Shown here in pieces: positions 1 to 5,861 of a stretch of DNA of 5,861 bases. Origin of the DNA: an uncultured Clostridia bacterium (GTDB taxonomy: Bacteria > Bacillota > Clostridia > TANB77 > CAG-508). The stretch spans positions 1 to 5,861 of the forward strand of contig CALXSO010000054.1 in NCBI GenBank assembly GCA_944391155.1. Direction: 5' to 3'. Numbering within the stretch: the stretch's first letter is position 1; every line of letters begins with the position of its first letter. A program made the position numbers and the translations under genes. The notes beneath the pieces are model-generated. The model did no database searches. It was not told where the DNA came from and saw nothing but the letters and a program-made list of their open reading frames with translations.

Positions 1-1
1 A

Positions 2-1012
2 AAAGCGGTTTCATTTATAACTCTACAGTCTAAAATGAAAAAAGCACTAGAAAAGTATTTATCAAATGAAAAGTTTGACATGATAATTTTTATGTCACCA
101 CCTGTTACTATGTATAGTGTAGTAAAGTATGCAATGAAAAAATATAATTGTTTTTCGTTTTTGATGCAAAAAGATATATTTCCGCAAAATGCAATAGATT
201 TAAAGATTATGACGAAGCAAAATCCTGCATATTGGTATTTTAGACATAAAGAAAAAGAGCTTTATAAAATTTCAACAGTAATAGGATGTATGTCAAAGAA
301 AAATAAAGAATATTTATTAAAACATAATAAATATTTGAATAGTGATAAATTACAAATTTTTCCTAATACTACAAAATTAAGTAGAGAAGATCAAGTAGAA
401 AATATTAATCAAGTCAAGAAGAAATATAATATACCAGATAATAAAGTAATAATAACTTATGGAGGAAATTTTGGAAAACCTCAAGGTATAGATTTTTTAA
501 TGGAAGTTTTAGATATTTATAAAGATAATAAAAATGTAGAATTTGTTTTAGTAGGAAAAGGAACAGAAAAAGAGAAATTATCTAAATTTATAGATGAAAA
601 TAAAATTGAAAATGTAAAGCTTATAAAATTTTTAAATAGTGAAGAATTTTCTAAGATATTGAAATTTTCAGATATAGGTCTAGTTTTTTTAGATTATAGA
701 TTTACAATTCCTAATATTCCTTCAAAAACTTTAACATACTTTAAGAATAAGGTTCCAGTAATGGCTGCAACAGATATAAATACAGATTTTAAACAGATGA
801 TAGAAGAAAGTAATGCTGGGTTATGGAGTGAATCTAATGATGTATATAAATTTAAAAAGAAACTAGATTTCTTAATTGCAAATCAAAATGTAAGAAAAGA
901 GATGGGAGAAAATGGAAGAAGGTATTTAGAAAAAAATCTGACAACTGAAGTATCTGTAAAAATCTTAGAAGAGGCATTTAAAAATTATAAAGGAGATGGT
1001 GGAAATGTTTGA
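2..1012 (+). CDS. wbuB: WbuB/CapL-like GT4 glycosyltransferase, probable L-FucNAc transferase (5' truncated)
   Basis: Glycosyltransferase of the GT-B fold that probably transfers L-FucNAc from UDP-L-FucNAc to a lipid-linked sugar on the inner face of the membrane. The frame is open from base 2 with no stop, so the ATG at 35 is probably internal and the true start lies upstream. At least 336 residues are visible, against roughly 400 for the family; the missing part would be the first strands of the N-terminal Rossmann domain. Counting from the Met at 35, recognisable family motifs are SPPVT (21-25), KDIFPQNAIDL (46-56), GCMSKKN (84-90), the nucleotide-binding-domain opening YGGNFGKPQGI (142-152), VGKGTE (173-178) and the acceptor/donor segment PNIPSKTLTY (226-235), followed by VPVMAATDINTD (240-251). 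The assignment to this family is strong. The exact sugar is inferred from the adjoining fnlABC genes, since WbuB accompanies these genes in known FucNAc clusters such as E. coli O26. The 3' end overlaps fnlA by 8 bases, which suggests co-translation. Confidence 0.85.
   Translation, partial: KAVSFITLQSKMKKALEKYLSNEKFDMIIFMSPPVTMYSVVKYAMKKYNCFSFLMQKDIFPQNAIDLKIMTKQNPAYWYFRHKEKELYKISTVIGCMSKKNKEYLLKHNKYLNSDKLQIFPNTTKLSREDQVENINQVKKKYNIPDNKVIITYGGNFGKPQGIDFLMEVLDIYKDNKNVEFVLVGKGTEKEKLSKFIDENKIENVKLIKFLNSEEFSKILKFSDIGLVFLDYRFTIPNIPSKTLTYFKNKVPVMAATDINTDFKQMIEESNAGLWSESNDVYKFKKKLDFLIANQNVRKEMGENGRRYLEKNLTTEVSVKILEEAFKNYKGDGGNV
990..995 (+). promoter_or_regulatory. Ribosome binding site that fixes the fnlA start
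   Basis: The sequence AAGGAG abuts an upstream in-frame ATG at 996 with no spacer, so that ATG is an unlikely start. It lies nine bases before the ATG at 1005, a normal distance. The site is inside the last codons of the preceding glycosyltransferase gene. Confidence 0.8.
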
Positions 1013-2039
1013 AAATAAAGTACTTATGATTACAGGAGGAACTGGTTCTTTTGGCCATGCAGTACTTGATAGGTTTTTAAATACGGATATTAAAGAAATT
1101 AGAATTTTTTCTAGAGATGAAAAAAAACAAGATGATATGAGAAAAGAATATGATAATGAAAAAATTAAATTTTATATTGGAGATGTAAGAGACAAGTCTA
1201 GTATTAAAAATGCAATTTATGGTGTTGATTATATTTTTCATGCAGCGGCTTTAAAGCAAGTTCCATGTTGTGAATTCTTTCCTTTAGAAGCAGTAAAAAC
1301 AAATATTATTGGAACTGATAATGTTCTTACAGCAGCCATAGAGGCAGGTGTAAGTAAGGTAATTTGTCTTTCGACAGATAAAGCTGCATATCCTGTAAAT
1401 GCAATGGGTAGTTCAAAGGTTATGATGGAAAAAGTTATAGTTGCTAAGTCTAGAAATGTAGATCCTGATAAAACAACAATATGTGCTACTAGATATGGAA
1501 ATGTAATGTGTTCTAGAGGATCTGTAATACCACTTTTTATAGAACAGATTAGAGAAAAAAAGCCTCTTACTATTACAAATCCAAATATGACAAGATTTAT
1601 AATGAGTTTAGATGAAGCAATTGATTTAGTCATGTTTGCTTTTGAAAATGCAAAATCAGGGGATATTATGGTTCAAAAAGCACCTGCATGTACTATAGGA
1701 ATACTTGCAGAAGCGGTCAAAGAAATTTTTCATGCTGAAGATGAAGAAGTAAAAATAATAGGTATAAGGCATGGAGAAAAAATGTATGAAACTTTACTTA
1801 CAAATGAAGAATGTATGCATGCAATTGATATGGGGAATTTTTATAGAGTGCCTTGTGATAAAAGAGATTTAAATTATAATAAATATTTTTATAATTCAGA
1901 AGAGATAAATAGTAATTTAACTGAATTTAATTCAAATAATACAGAATTATTAAGTAAAGAGGAAGTTAAGGAAAAACTTCTAGGACTTGAGTACATAAAA
2001 AAAGAATTATCTAATTTTAAAATGAAATTATCTACATAG
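1005..2039 (+). CDS. fnlA: UDP-GlcNAc 4,6-dehydratase / 5-epimerase (FnlA/CapE/WbjB)
   Basis: First enzyme of UDP-L-FucNAc synthesis. It is a cytoplasmic extended short-chain dehydrogenase that removes water from UDP-D-GlcNAc across C4-C6 and inverts C5, giving a UDP-4-keto-6-deoxy-L-hexosamine. At 344 residues it is almost the same length as S. aureus CapE. The NAD(P)-binding GGTGSFG is at residues 11-17, and YIGDVRD is at 57-63. The catalytic region carries STDKAAYP (123-130; Asp125, Lys126) and MGSSK (134-138), so the usual YxxxK tyrosine is Met134, as I recall for CapE-type enzymes. ATRYGNVM (161-168) and RHGEKMYETL (255-264) are family signatures. The longer ORF from 996 would add MVE; the start at 1005 is preferred on ribosome-binding-site spacing and because homologues begin MFxxKxLxITGGTGSFG. 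It overlaps the upstream gene by 8 bases. Its central part is visibly richer in G+C than the genes around it. Related dehydratases that keep the tyrosine (PseB/FlaA1) are a less likely reading. Confidence 0.93.
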   Translation: MFENKVLMITGGTGSFGHAVLDRFLNTDIKEIRIFSRDEKKQDDMRKEYDNEKIKFYIGDVRDKSSIKNAIYGVDYIFHAAALKQVPCCEFFPLEAVKTNIIGTDNVLTAAIEAGVSKVICLSTDKAAYPVNAMGSSKVMMEKVIVAKSRNVDPDKTTICATRYGNVMCSRGSVIPLFIEQIREKKPLTITNPNMTRFIMSLDEAIDLVMFAFENAKSGDIMVQKAPACTIGILAEAVKEIFHAEDEEVKIIGIRHGEKMYETLLTNEECMHAIDMGNFYRVPCDKRDLNYNKYFYNSEEINSNLTEFNSNNTELLSKEEVKEKLLGLEYIKKELSNFKMKLST

Positions 2040-2051
2040 AGGTGAAAAATT

Positions 2052-2069
2052 TTGAAGGTAAGAATTTAG
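2052..2069 (+). other. Possible vestigial gene start (SD + TTG + five codons + stop)
   Basis: A good Shine-Dalgarno GAGGTG at 2039-2044 sits seven bases before a TTG codon that would read M-K-V-R-I and then stop at TAG 2067-2069. Reading past the stop, the same frame continues as VFSRELKDIYI and ends at TAA. The MKVRI opening resembles the first strand of a Rossmann-fold or glycosyltransferase protein. It could be the remnant of a decayed gene or a meaningless chance match. It is too short to assign. Confidence 0.2.
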
Positions 2070-2103
2070 GTATTTTCTAGAGAGTTAAAGGATATTTATA
2101 TAT

Positions 2104-2121
2104 AAACTAATTTAATAGTTT
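2104..2121 (+). repeat. Small inverted repeat, six-base arms
   Basis: AAACTA at 2104-2109 is the exact reverse complement of TAGTTT at 2116-2121, with a six-base loop. The stem has one G:C pair only and the following bases (TGCTATC) are not a T tract, so it is a poor terminator. It may be chance in DNA this AT-rich, or a minor RNA structure upstream of fnlB. Confidence 0.3.
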
Positions 2122-2151
2122 TGCTATCTTTTCTTCTATAAAATTTTTGTA

Positions 2152-2180
2152 TTGCATATAAAAAATAGAATAATTATATA
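2152..2180 (+). promoter_or_regulatory. Weak candidate sigma-A promoter upstream of fnlB
   Basis: TTGCAT (2152-2157) and TATATA (2175-2180) are separated by 17 bases, fitting a vegetative promoter spacing. A better -10-like TATAAT at 2183-2188 has no matching -35 box at the correct distance. Such strings are frequent by chance at this base composition. An internal promoter restarting transcription at fnlB is possible but not demonstrated. Confidence 0.25.
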
Positions 2181-2208
2181 TTTATAATAGAACATAGGAG
2201 GATTTTTA

Positions 2209-3390
2209 ATGAAGATACTGGTGACAGGTACTAAAGGCTTTATTGGTAAAAACTTAATTGCAGAATTAAAAAATAGCGGATATGACCAAATTTTCGAATT
2301 TACTAAAGAAAATAATATAGAAGAATTAGAAAAGTATACAAAGGATTGTGATTTTGTATTTCATTTGGCAGGAGTAAATAGAGCTATAAATGAAAAAGAT
2401 TTTCAAGAAGGAAATATAAATTTAACAAAGAAATTAATTGAATTATTAGAAAAAAATAAGAATAATTGTCCTATTTTATTTACATCGTCAATTCAATCAA
2501 AATTAGATAATATTTATGGAAAAACTAAGAGGCAATGTGAAAAAATAATTCTTCAACATGCAAGTAAAACAAATACAATTGTATACATATATCGATTAAC
2601 AAATATTTTTGGAAAGTGGTGTAAACCTAATTATAATAGTGTAGTTGCAAATTTTTGCTATAATATTGCAAATGATTTACCTATACAAATAGAAAATAGG
2701 AATAAAAAGTTAGAACTTATATATATTGATGATGTAATTGAAGATTTTATATTAAGAATGGAAGAAAATTTGTTAGATAGATTAAAACAAAAAGAAATAG
2801 AATTAAAAACAGAACATTTCTATAAAATAGAAAAAAGTTATTTTATAACTGTAAAAAAACTGGCTGAAACGATAAATATTTTTGAACAACAAAGAAAAAA
2901 TTTAATAATTCCAGATTTAAGTGATGAATTAATAAAAAAATTATATAGCACATATTTAAGTTATGTTCCAATAAGTAATTTAAAAAGAAAAATGAAAGCA
3001 AATAAAGATGAAAGGGGAATATTTTCAGAGATTTTAAAATCTAAAGAGACAGGGCAGATTTCAATAAATGTTACAAAACCAGGAATAGTTAGAGGTAATC
3101 ATTGGCATCACACAAAAATAGAAAAATTTTTAGTTGTTTCAGGAAAAGGAGTTATAAAATTGAGAAATTTGAATACGAATGATATGATAGAATTCTTTGT
3201 TAATGGAGATGATTTGGAAATAATAGATATTCCAGTTGGATATGTTCATAATATAGAGAATTTAGGAAGTAATAATATGATTACATTAATTTGGGCAAAT
3301 GAAATATTTGATCCAGAAAAACCAGATACATTTGGAGGCGTTATTAATGGAAAAATTGAAATTAATGACAATAGTAGGAACAAGACCTGA
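2209..3390 (+). CDS. fnlB: Bifunctional 3-epimerase / 4-ketoreductase with SDR and cupin domains (FnlB/CapF/WbjC)
   Basis: Second enzyme of UDP-L-FucNAc synthesis. In the family, the C-terminal cupin domain epimerises C3 of the FnlA product, and the N-terminal SDR domain then reduces the C4 ketone with NADPH, giving UDP-N-acetyl-L-talosamine (pneumosamine). Length is 393 residues against about 370 for CapF. The SDR domain (about 1-260) shows GTKGFIG (7-13), FHLAGVNR (51-58), a YGKTK active site with Tyr103 and Lys107, and the family signature FGKWCKPNYNSVV (134-146). The cupin begins near DERGIFSE (267-274) and carries GNHWHHTKIEKF (296-307), with likely metal-binding His298, His300 and His347 (inferred by pattern). 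The conserved end NEIFDPEKPDTF (364-375) is followed by an unusual 18-residue tail encoded by the start of fnlC. The start has AGGAGG seven bases upstream. The cupin domain separates it from the RmlD-like reductases of the L-QuiNAc/L-RhaNAc pathway, which lack it. Confidence 0.93.
   Translation: MKILVTGTKGFIGKNLIAELKNSGYDQIFEFTKENNIEELEKYTKDCDFVFHLAGVNRAINEKDFQEGNINLTKKLIELLEKNKNNCPILFTSSIQSKLDNIYGKTKRQCEKIILQHASKTNTIVYIYRLTNIFGKWCKPNYNSVVANFCYNIANDLPIQIENRNKKLELIYIDDVIEDFILRMEENLLDRLKQKEIELKTEHFYKIEKSYFITVKKLAETINIFEQQRKNLIIPDLSDELIKKLYSTYLSYVPISNLKRKMKANKDERGIFSEILKSKETGQISINVTKPGIVRGNHWHHTKIEKFLVVSGKGVIKLRNLNTNDMIEFFVNGDDLEIIDIPVGYVHNIENLGSNNMITLIWANEIFDPEKPDTFGGVINGKIEINDNSRNKT
3334..3338 (+). 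promoter_or_regulatory. fnlC ribosome binding site inside fnlB
   Basis: GGAGG lies eight bases before the ATG at 3347 and inside the fnlB coding sequence (Gly376-Gly377 codons). It selects 3347 as the fnlC start over the longer in-frame ORF from 3299, whose first 16 residues are just fnlB sequence read in another frame. Ribosomes finishing fnlB would pass over this site, which suggests translational coupling. Confidence 0.8.
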
Positions 3391-4477
3391 AATTATTAGA
3401 TTGTCAGAAGTAATAAAACTTGCAGATGAATGTTTTAAACATATTTTGGTACATACTGGACAAAATTGGGATTATAATTTGAATCAGATTTTTTTTGAGG
3501 AACTTAATTTAAGAAAACCAGATTATTACTTAGAATGTGCTGGAGATAATTTAGGTATGACTATAGGAAATATTATAGCAAGAACTTATGAAGTAATGCA
3601 AAAAGAAAATCCAGATGCAATATTAATTTTAGGTGATACAAATTCCAGTTTATCTGCTATATCAGCAAAAAGATTGAAAATACCAATATTTCATATGGAG
3701 GCAGGAAATAGATGTTGGGATTGGAATGTGTCTGAAATGATAAATAGGAAAATTGTAGACCATATTTCAGATGTAAATTTGCCTTATACAGAACATGCAA
3801 GAAGATATCTATTAGCAGAGGGATTAGATGCTAAAGCAATATTTGTTACTGGGTCACCAATGAGAGAAATTTTAGAAAAAAATAAAGAAAAAATAGAAAA
3901 TTCGAATATTCTAAATATTTTAAATTTAAAAAAGAATAAGTACATACTAGTTTCAGCACATCGAGAGGAAAATATAGATAATGAAAAAAATTTTTTTGTA
4001 TTAATGAATACAATTAATAGTATAGCGGAAAAATATAACATAGAAGTGATTTATTCTGTGCATCCAAGGAGTAAAAAATTTATTGAGAAAAGAAATTTTA
4101 AATTTCATCCATTAGTGAAAAATTTAGAACCTTTTGGATTTTTTGAATATAATAATTTACAAAAGAATTCTTATTGTGTTTTATCAGACAGTGGAACTCT
4201 TTCAGAAGAAAGTGCTTTACTAGAATTTACAGGGATACTGCTTAGAACATCAACAGAAAGACCAGAAGTTTTAGATAAGGGAAGTATTATAATTGGAGGA
4301 ATTGATTATAAGTCTGTATGTCAATCAATAGAACTTGCAATTAAGTTGAAAAAAGATACTCAAATAATAAATTTAGCTAATGATTATAGAGAAGATAATG
4401 TCTCACTTAAAGTAATTAAAATTGTACAGAGTTATACAGAAATAATTAATCGATGCACATGGTTTAAAAACTTATAG
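3347..4477 (+). CDS. fnlC: UDP-N-acetyl-L-talosamine 2-epimerase (FnlC/CapG/WbjD), WecB family
   Basis: Last enzyme of the pathway: a cytoplasmic non-hydrolysing epimerase that inverts C2 to give UDP-L-FucNAc. It has 376 residues, matching CapG (about 374) and WecB. It begins MEKLKLMTIVGTRPEIIRLS, as homologues do. Conserved features are GTRPE (11-15), HTGQNWDYNLNQIFFEEL (36-53), LGDTNS (95-100, Asp97), HMEAGNR (116-122, Glu118), TGSPMRE (168-174), SAHREEN (203-209, His205), SVHPRS (237-242) and DSGTLSEES (281-289, Glu287), the latter two lining the UDP and active-site cleft in WecB-type enzymes. It lies in a different frame from fnlB and overlaps it by 44 bases. An ordinary UDP-GlcNAc 2-epimerase (ManNAc synthesis) is the main alternative by fold, but HMEAGNRCWD and the FnlA/FnlB neighbours point to FnlC. 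Confidence 0.92.
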   Translation: MEKLKLMTIVGTRPEIIRLSEVIKLADECFKHILVHTGQNWDYNLNQIFFEELNLRKPDYYLECAGDNLGMTIGNIIARTYEVMQKENPDAILILGDTNSSLSAISAKRLKIPIFHMEAGNRCWDWNVSEMINRKIVDHISDVNLPYTEHARRYLLAEGLDAKAIFVTGSPMREILEKNKEKIENSNILNILNLKKNKYILVSAHREENIDNEKNFFVLMNTINSIAEKYNIEVIYSVHPRSKKFIEKRNFKFHPLVKNLEPFGFFEYNNLQKNSYCVLSDSGTLSEESALLEFTGILLRTSTERPEVLDKGSIIIGGIDYKSVCQSIELAIKLKKDTQIINLANDYREDNVSLKVIKIVQSYTEIINRCTWFKNL

Positions 4478-4553
4478 ATTAATAAGATTAATGGATAAGA
4501 TAATTTTAGTAAATGAATTAAAAAATTAATAAGTTAATTATGAAAGGGGATAA
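4478..4553 (+). other. AT-rich spacer before the second glycosyltransferase
   Basis: A 76-base gap made almost wholly of A and T, with imperfect repeats of GATTAA and ATTAAT. No hairpin with a T run and no convincing promoter are visible. It ends with the Shine-Dalgarno AAAGGGGA at 4543-4550, three bases from the ATG at 4554, which is a short but workable spacing. Confidence 0.6.
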
Positions 4554-5684
4554 ATGTCAAGAAAAGAAAAAATTTTAATTATGTATTCAGGATATAAACC
4601 AGCAAAGACATATGGGGGACCTGTTAATTCAATTAGTAATATAATACAAGCTTTAGGAAAAAGATATGATTTTTATGTTATAGCATCAAATCACGAATTA
4701 AAAAGCATTAAAAGATTACAAGGAATTAAATATGGATGGAATAGAATTGAAGATGCAAATGTTAAATATTTATCAGAAAAAGAATTAAATATTAAAAATT
4801 TATATAAGGAAATTGAAAAAATATTACCAGATGTTATTTATTTAAATAGCATATTTTTATATAAATTTTTGATATCAAGCTTAAAATATATGAAAAAATA
4901 TAGGGTAAAAATAATTATAGCTCCAAGGGGAGAATTGTGTATGAATGCATTAAAAATCAAGTCAGTAAAGAAAAATGTCTATTTAAGGTTAATACAAAAA
5001 TTGAAAGATAAAAATAAAATTTATTGGCACTCTACTTCAAATGAAGAAACAAAAATGATTGAAAAAATTTTAAATATATTTCCTAGTAAGATTAAGCAGG
5101 TAGAAGTAATGAGAGCAAAAAATAACTATAAAATAAAAGATATTGAAAAAAAAGAAAATGAATTAAGGTGTGTTTTTATATCACGAATTTGCGAGAAAAA
5201 GAATTTAATTTCGGCAATTAAATATGTGAAAAAAGCAAATGATACTGTAACTCTTGATATCTACGGTTTTAAAGAGGATATGAAGTATTGGGAAGCTTGT
5301 AAAAAAGAAATAGGTAATTGTGGAAGGATAAAATATTGTGGGGAACTGGAAGGTAAGGAAGTTTTAAATGTTTTTAATAAATATCAATTATTTTTATTTC
5401 CCACATTAAGTGAAAATTATGGACATGTAATAGAAGAATCTATGGTGGCAGGATGTCCAGTGTTAATAAGTGATCAAACACCTTGGAATGATATCATGGA
5501 TAGTGGAGCAGGATTTATAGTTGAACTTGGTAATAATAAAAAATTTGTAAATATTTTGAATGATTTGAGCAAATTAAAAAATTTTGAATATCAAATTTTG
5601 AGAAATAATTGTATAAATTATATTGCTAAAAAGGGCAACTATGATGATATTGTAAATAAATATATTGATTTATTTGATGTTTAA
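4554..5684 (+). CDS. Glycosyltransferase, GT4-like (GT-B fold), sugar specificity unknown
   Basis: Probable retaining glycosyltransferase that adds one sugar to the lipid-linked repeat unit at the cytoplasmic membrane face. It has 376 residues and no predicted membrane segment or signal peptide. The N-terminal domain shows the glycine-rich acceptor loop KTYGGPVNSI (18-27), NSIFLY (98-103) and APRGEL (123-128). The C-terminal donor domain begins near RCVFISRICEKKN (205-217), whose Arg211 and Lys215/216 fit the phosphate-contacting Arg/Lys of GT4 enzymes. It continues with LDIYGF (234-239) and FPTLSENYGHVIEE (282-295), giving the E-x7-E motif at Glu287 and Glu295, then GCPVLISD (300-307). The family and fold are clear, but neither donor nor linkage can be read from sequence. 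Its position directly after fnlABC suggests it acts on a FucNAc-containing unit. It is followed at once by the next gene. Confidence 0.88.
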   Translation: MSRKEKILIMYSGYKPAKTYGGPVNSISNIIQALGKRYDFYVIASNHELKSIKRLQGIKYGWNRIEDANVKYLSEKELNIKNLYKEIEKILPDVIYLNSIFLYKFLISSLKYMKKYRVKIIIAPRGELCMNALKIKSVKKNVYLRLIQKLKDKNKIYWHSTSNEETKMIEKILNIFPSKIKQVEVMRAKNNYKIKDIEKKENELRCVFISRICEKKNLISAIKYVKKANDTVTLDIYGFKEDMKYWEACKKEIGNCGRIKYCGELEGKEVLNVFNKYQLFLFPTLSENYGHVIEESMVAGCPVLISDQTPWNDIMDSGAGFIVELGNNKKFVNILNDLSKLKNFEYQILRNNCINYIAKKGNYDDIVNKYIDLFDV

Positions 5685-5689
5685 AAAAT

Positions 5690-5699
5690 GGGAGGTGAT
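5690..5699 (+). promoter_or_regulatory. Extended Shine-Dalgarno of the last gene, no standard start codon at its target
   Basis: GGGAGGTGAT contains a nine-base match (GGAGGTGAT) to the complement of the 16S rRNA 3' end, the strongest ribosome binding site in the window. Five to eight bases beyond the GGAGG core the frame reads ATT (5701) and ATA (5704), not ATG, GTG or TTG. The GTG at 5695 is in frame but overlaps the site itself. Confidence 0.75.
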
Positions 5700-5703
5700 T
5701 ATT

Positions 5704-5861
5704 ATAGATATAATTTATTTTGGAAATATCGGAGATGAAGAATTGATTAGAAAAGATGAAAAAATGAATAAACAAACATATAAAATGGCACAATATAATT
5801 ATGAAAAAGCATTTTGTGATGAGATGTGTAAAATAAATAATATAAAAATTATTTCATTGTT
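5704..5861 (+). CDS. Probable glycosyltransferase N-terminus (3' truncated, non-canonical start)
   Basis: An open frame runs from the spacer after the second glycosyltransferase to the window end and gives 52 residues from the ATA at 5704. It reads IDIIYFGNIGDEELIRKDEK, then MNKQTYKMAQYNYEKAFCDEM (21-41) and ends NNIKIISL. A hydrophobic first strand, a GD-E-E loop, a helix with an aromatic-rich QYNYEKAF segment and a second strand KIISL is the N-terminal pattern of GT-B glycosyltransferases found in clostridial polysaccharide clusters. The start is uncertain. ATA 5704 gives the best spacing and an MDIIYFGN-like beginning. ATT 5701 and GTG 5695 are alternatives, and the first in-frame ATG (5764) would delete the first strand. 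The gene could be intact with an unusual start, or damaged by a G-to-A change. The family call rests on a short fragment. Confidence 0.55.
   Translation, partial: MDIIYFGNIGDEELIRKDEKMNKQTYKMAQYNYEKAFCDEMCKINNIKIISL

Larger units (their letters stand above)
2040..2208 (+). other. Spacer between fnlA and fnlB
   Basis: This is the longest gap in an otherwise tightly packed operon. It contains a gene-start-like segment at its 5' end (2052-2069), a small inverted repeat (2104-2121), a weak promoter candidate (2152-2180) and the fnlB Shine-Dalgarno AGGAGG at 2196-2201. There is no GC-rich hairpin followed by a T run, so I see no convincing intrinsic terminator. Transcription probably continues from fnlA into fnlB. 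Confidence 0.7.

Noticed and set aside
35..37. ATG at 35 as true start of the first gene
   Set aside because: The frame stays open upstream to the window edge with no stop, no Shine-Dalgarno is visible just before it, and the protein would lack the N-terminal part of the family.
996..1004. ATG at 996 as fnlA start
   Set aside because: It directly touches the AAGGAG site, leaving no spacer. The ATG at 1005 has normal spacing and matches the family N-terminus.
1238..1633. 131-codon reverse-strand open frame inside fnlA
   Set aside because: It is wholly antisense to the conserved catalytic region of fnlA, its translation resembles no known protein, and I saw no convincing ribosome binding site for it.
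3299..3346. Upstream extension of fnlC by 16 residues
   Set aside because: It is fnlB coding sequence read in another frame. Homologues start near MEKLKLMT, and the GGAGG at 3334-3338 is placed for the ATG at 3347.
3784..4041. 85-codon reverse-strand open frame inside fnlC
   Set aside because: It is antisense to conserved fnlC sequence and rich in Phe, Ser and Ile, as expected from the complement of A-rich codons, so it is a shadow frame.
4478..4553. Terminator or promoter in the spacer before the second glycosyltransferase
   Set aside because: Only short AT-rich repeats are present, with no stable stem plus T tract and no -35/-10 pair at good spacing.
5688..5738. ATG at 5688 opening a short frame (MGGDYY...)
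   Set aside because: It stops after 16 codons and lies in a different frame from the glycosyltransferase-like protein. The ATG is immediately upstream of the ribosome binding site core, not downstream of it.
1..5861. tRNA, rRNA, CRISPR array, transposase or insertion-sequence ends
   Set aside because: I looked on both strands and saw no repeat-spacer pattern, no transposase frame, no long terminal inverted repeats and no tRNA-like cloverleaf. Nearly all bases are accounted for by polysaccharide genes.

Overview
This window is an interior piece of a surface-polysaccharide (capsule, O-antigen or teichoic-type glycan) gene cluster. All genes lie on the + strand and read in one direction. The DNA is very AT-rich, arginine is almost always AGA, and the ribosome binding sites are strong GGAGG types. 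This suggests a low-GC Gram-positive such as a clostridium. A fusobacterium or similar low-GC anaerobe cannot be excluded, and nothing here fixes the genus.

Layout: (1) 2-1012 is the 3' part of a GT4 glycosyltransferase of the WbuB/CapL type; its start lies outside the window. (2) 1005-2039 is fnlA/capE, and it overlaps the end of the first gene. (3) 2040-2208 is a 169-base spacer, the longest non-coding stretch. It holds a possible vestigial gene start, a weak inverted repeat and a weak promoter candidate. (4) 2209-3390 is fnlB/capF. (5) 3347-4477 is fnlC/capG, which overlaps fnlB by 44 bases. (6) 4478-4553 is a 76-base AT-rich spacer. (7) 4554-5684 is a second GT4-like glycosyltransferase. 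(8) From about 5704 to the window end is the start of another probable glycosyltransferase. It has an excellent Shine-Dalgarno sequence but no ATG, GTG or TTG at the expected place.

Together fnlA, fnlB and fnlC form the complete known route from UDP-D-GlcNAc to UDP-N-acetyl-L-fucosamine (UDP-L-FucNAc): 4,6-dehydration with 5-epimerisation, then 3-epimerisation and 4-reduction, then 2-epimerisation. The adjacent WbuB-like enzyme is the natural candidate to transfer L-FucNAc to the growing lipid-linked repeat unit. The other two glycosyltransferases would add further sugars. No initiating sugar-phosphate transferase, flippase (Wzx), polymerase (Wzy) or chain-length regulator is visible, so these should lie outside the window.

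I see no evidence of a wholly new system. The points most worth checking are the apparent non-canonical start of the last gene, the 18-residue FnlB tail that begins exactly at the fnlC ribosome binding site, and the possible gene remnant after fnlA.
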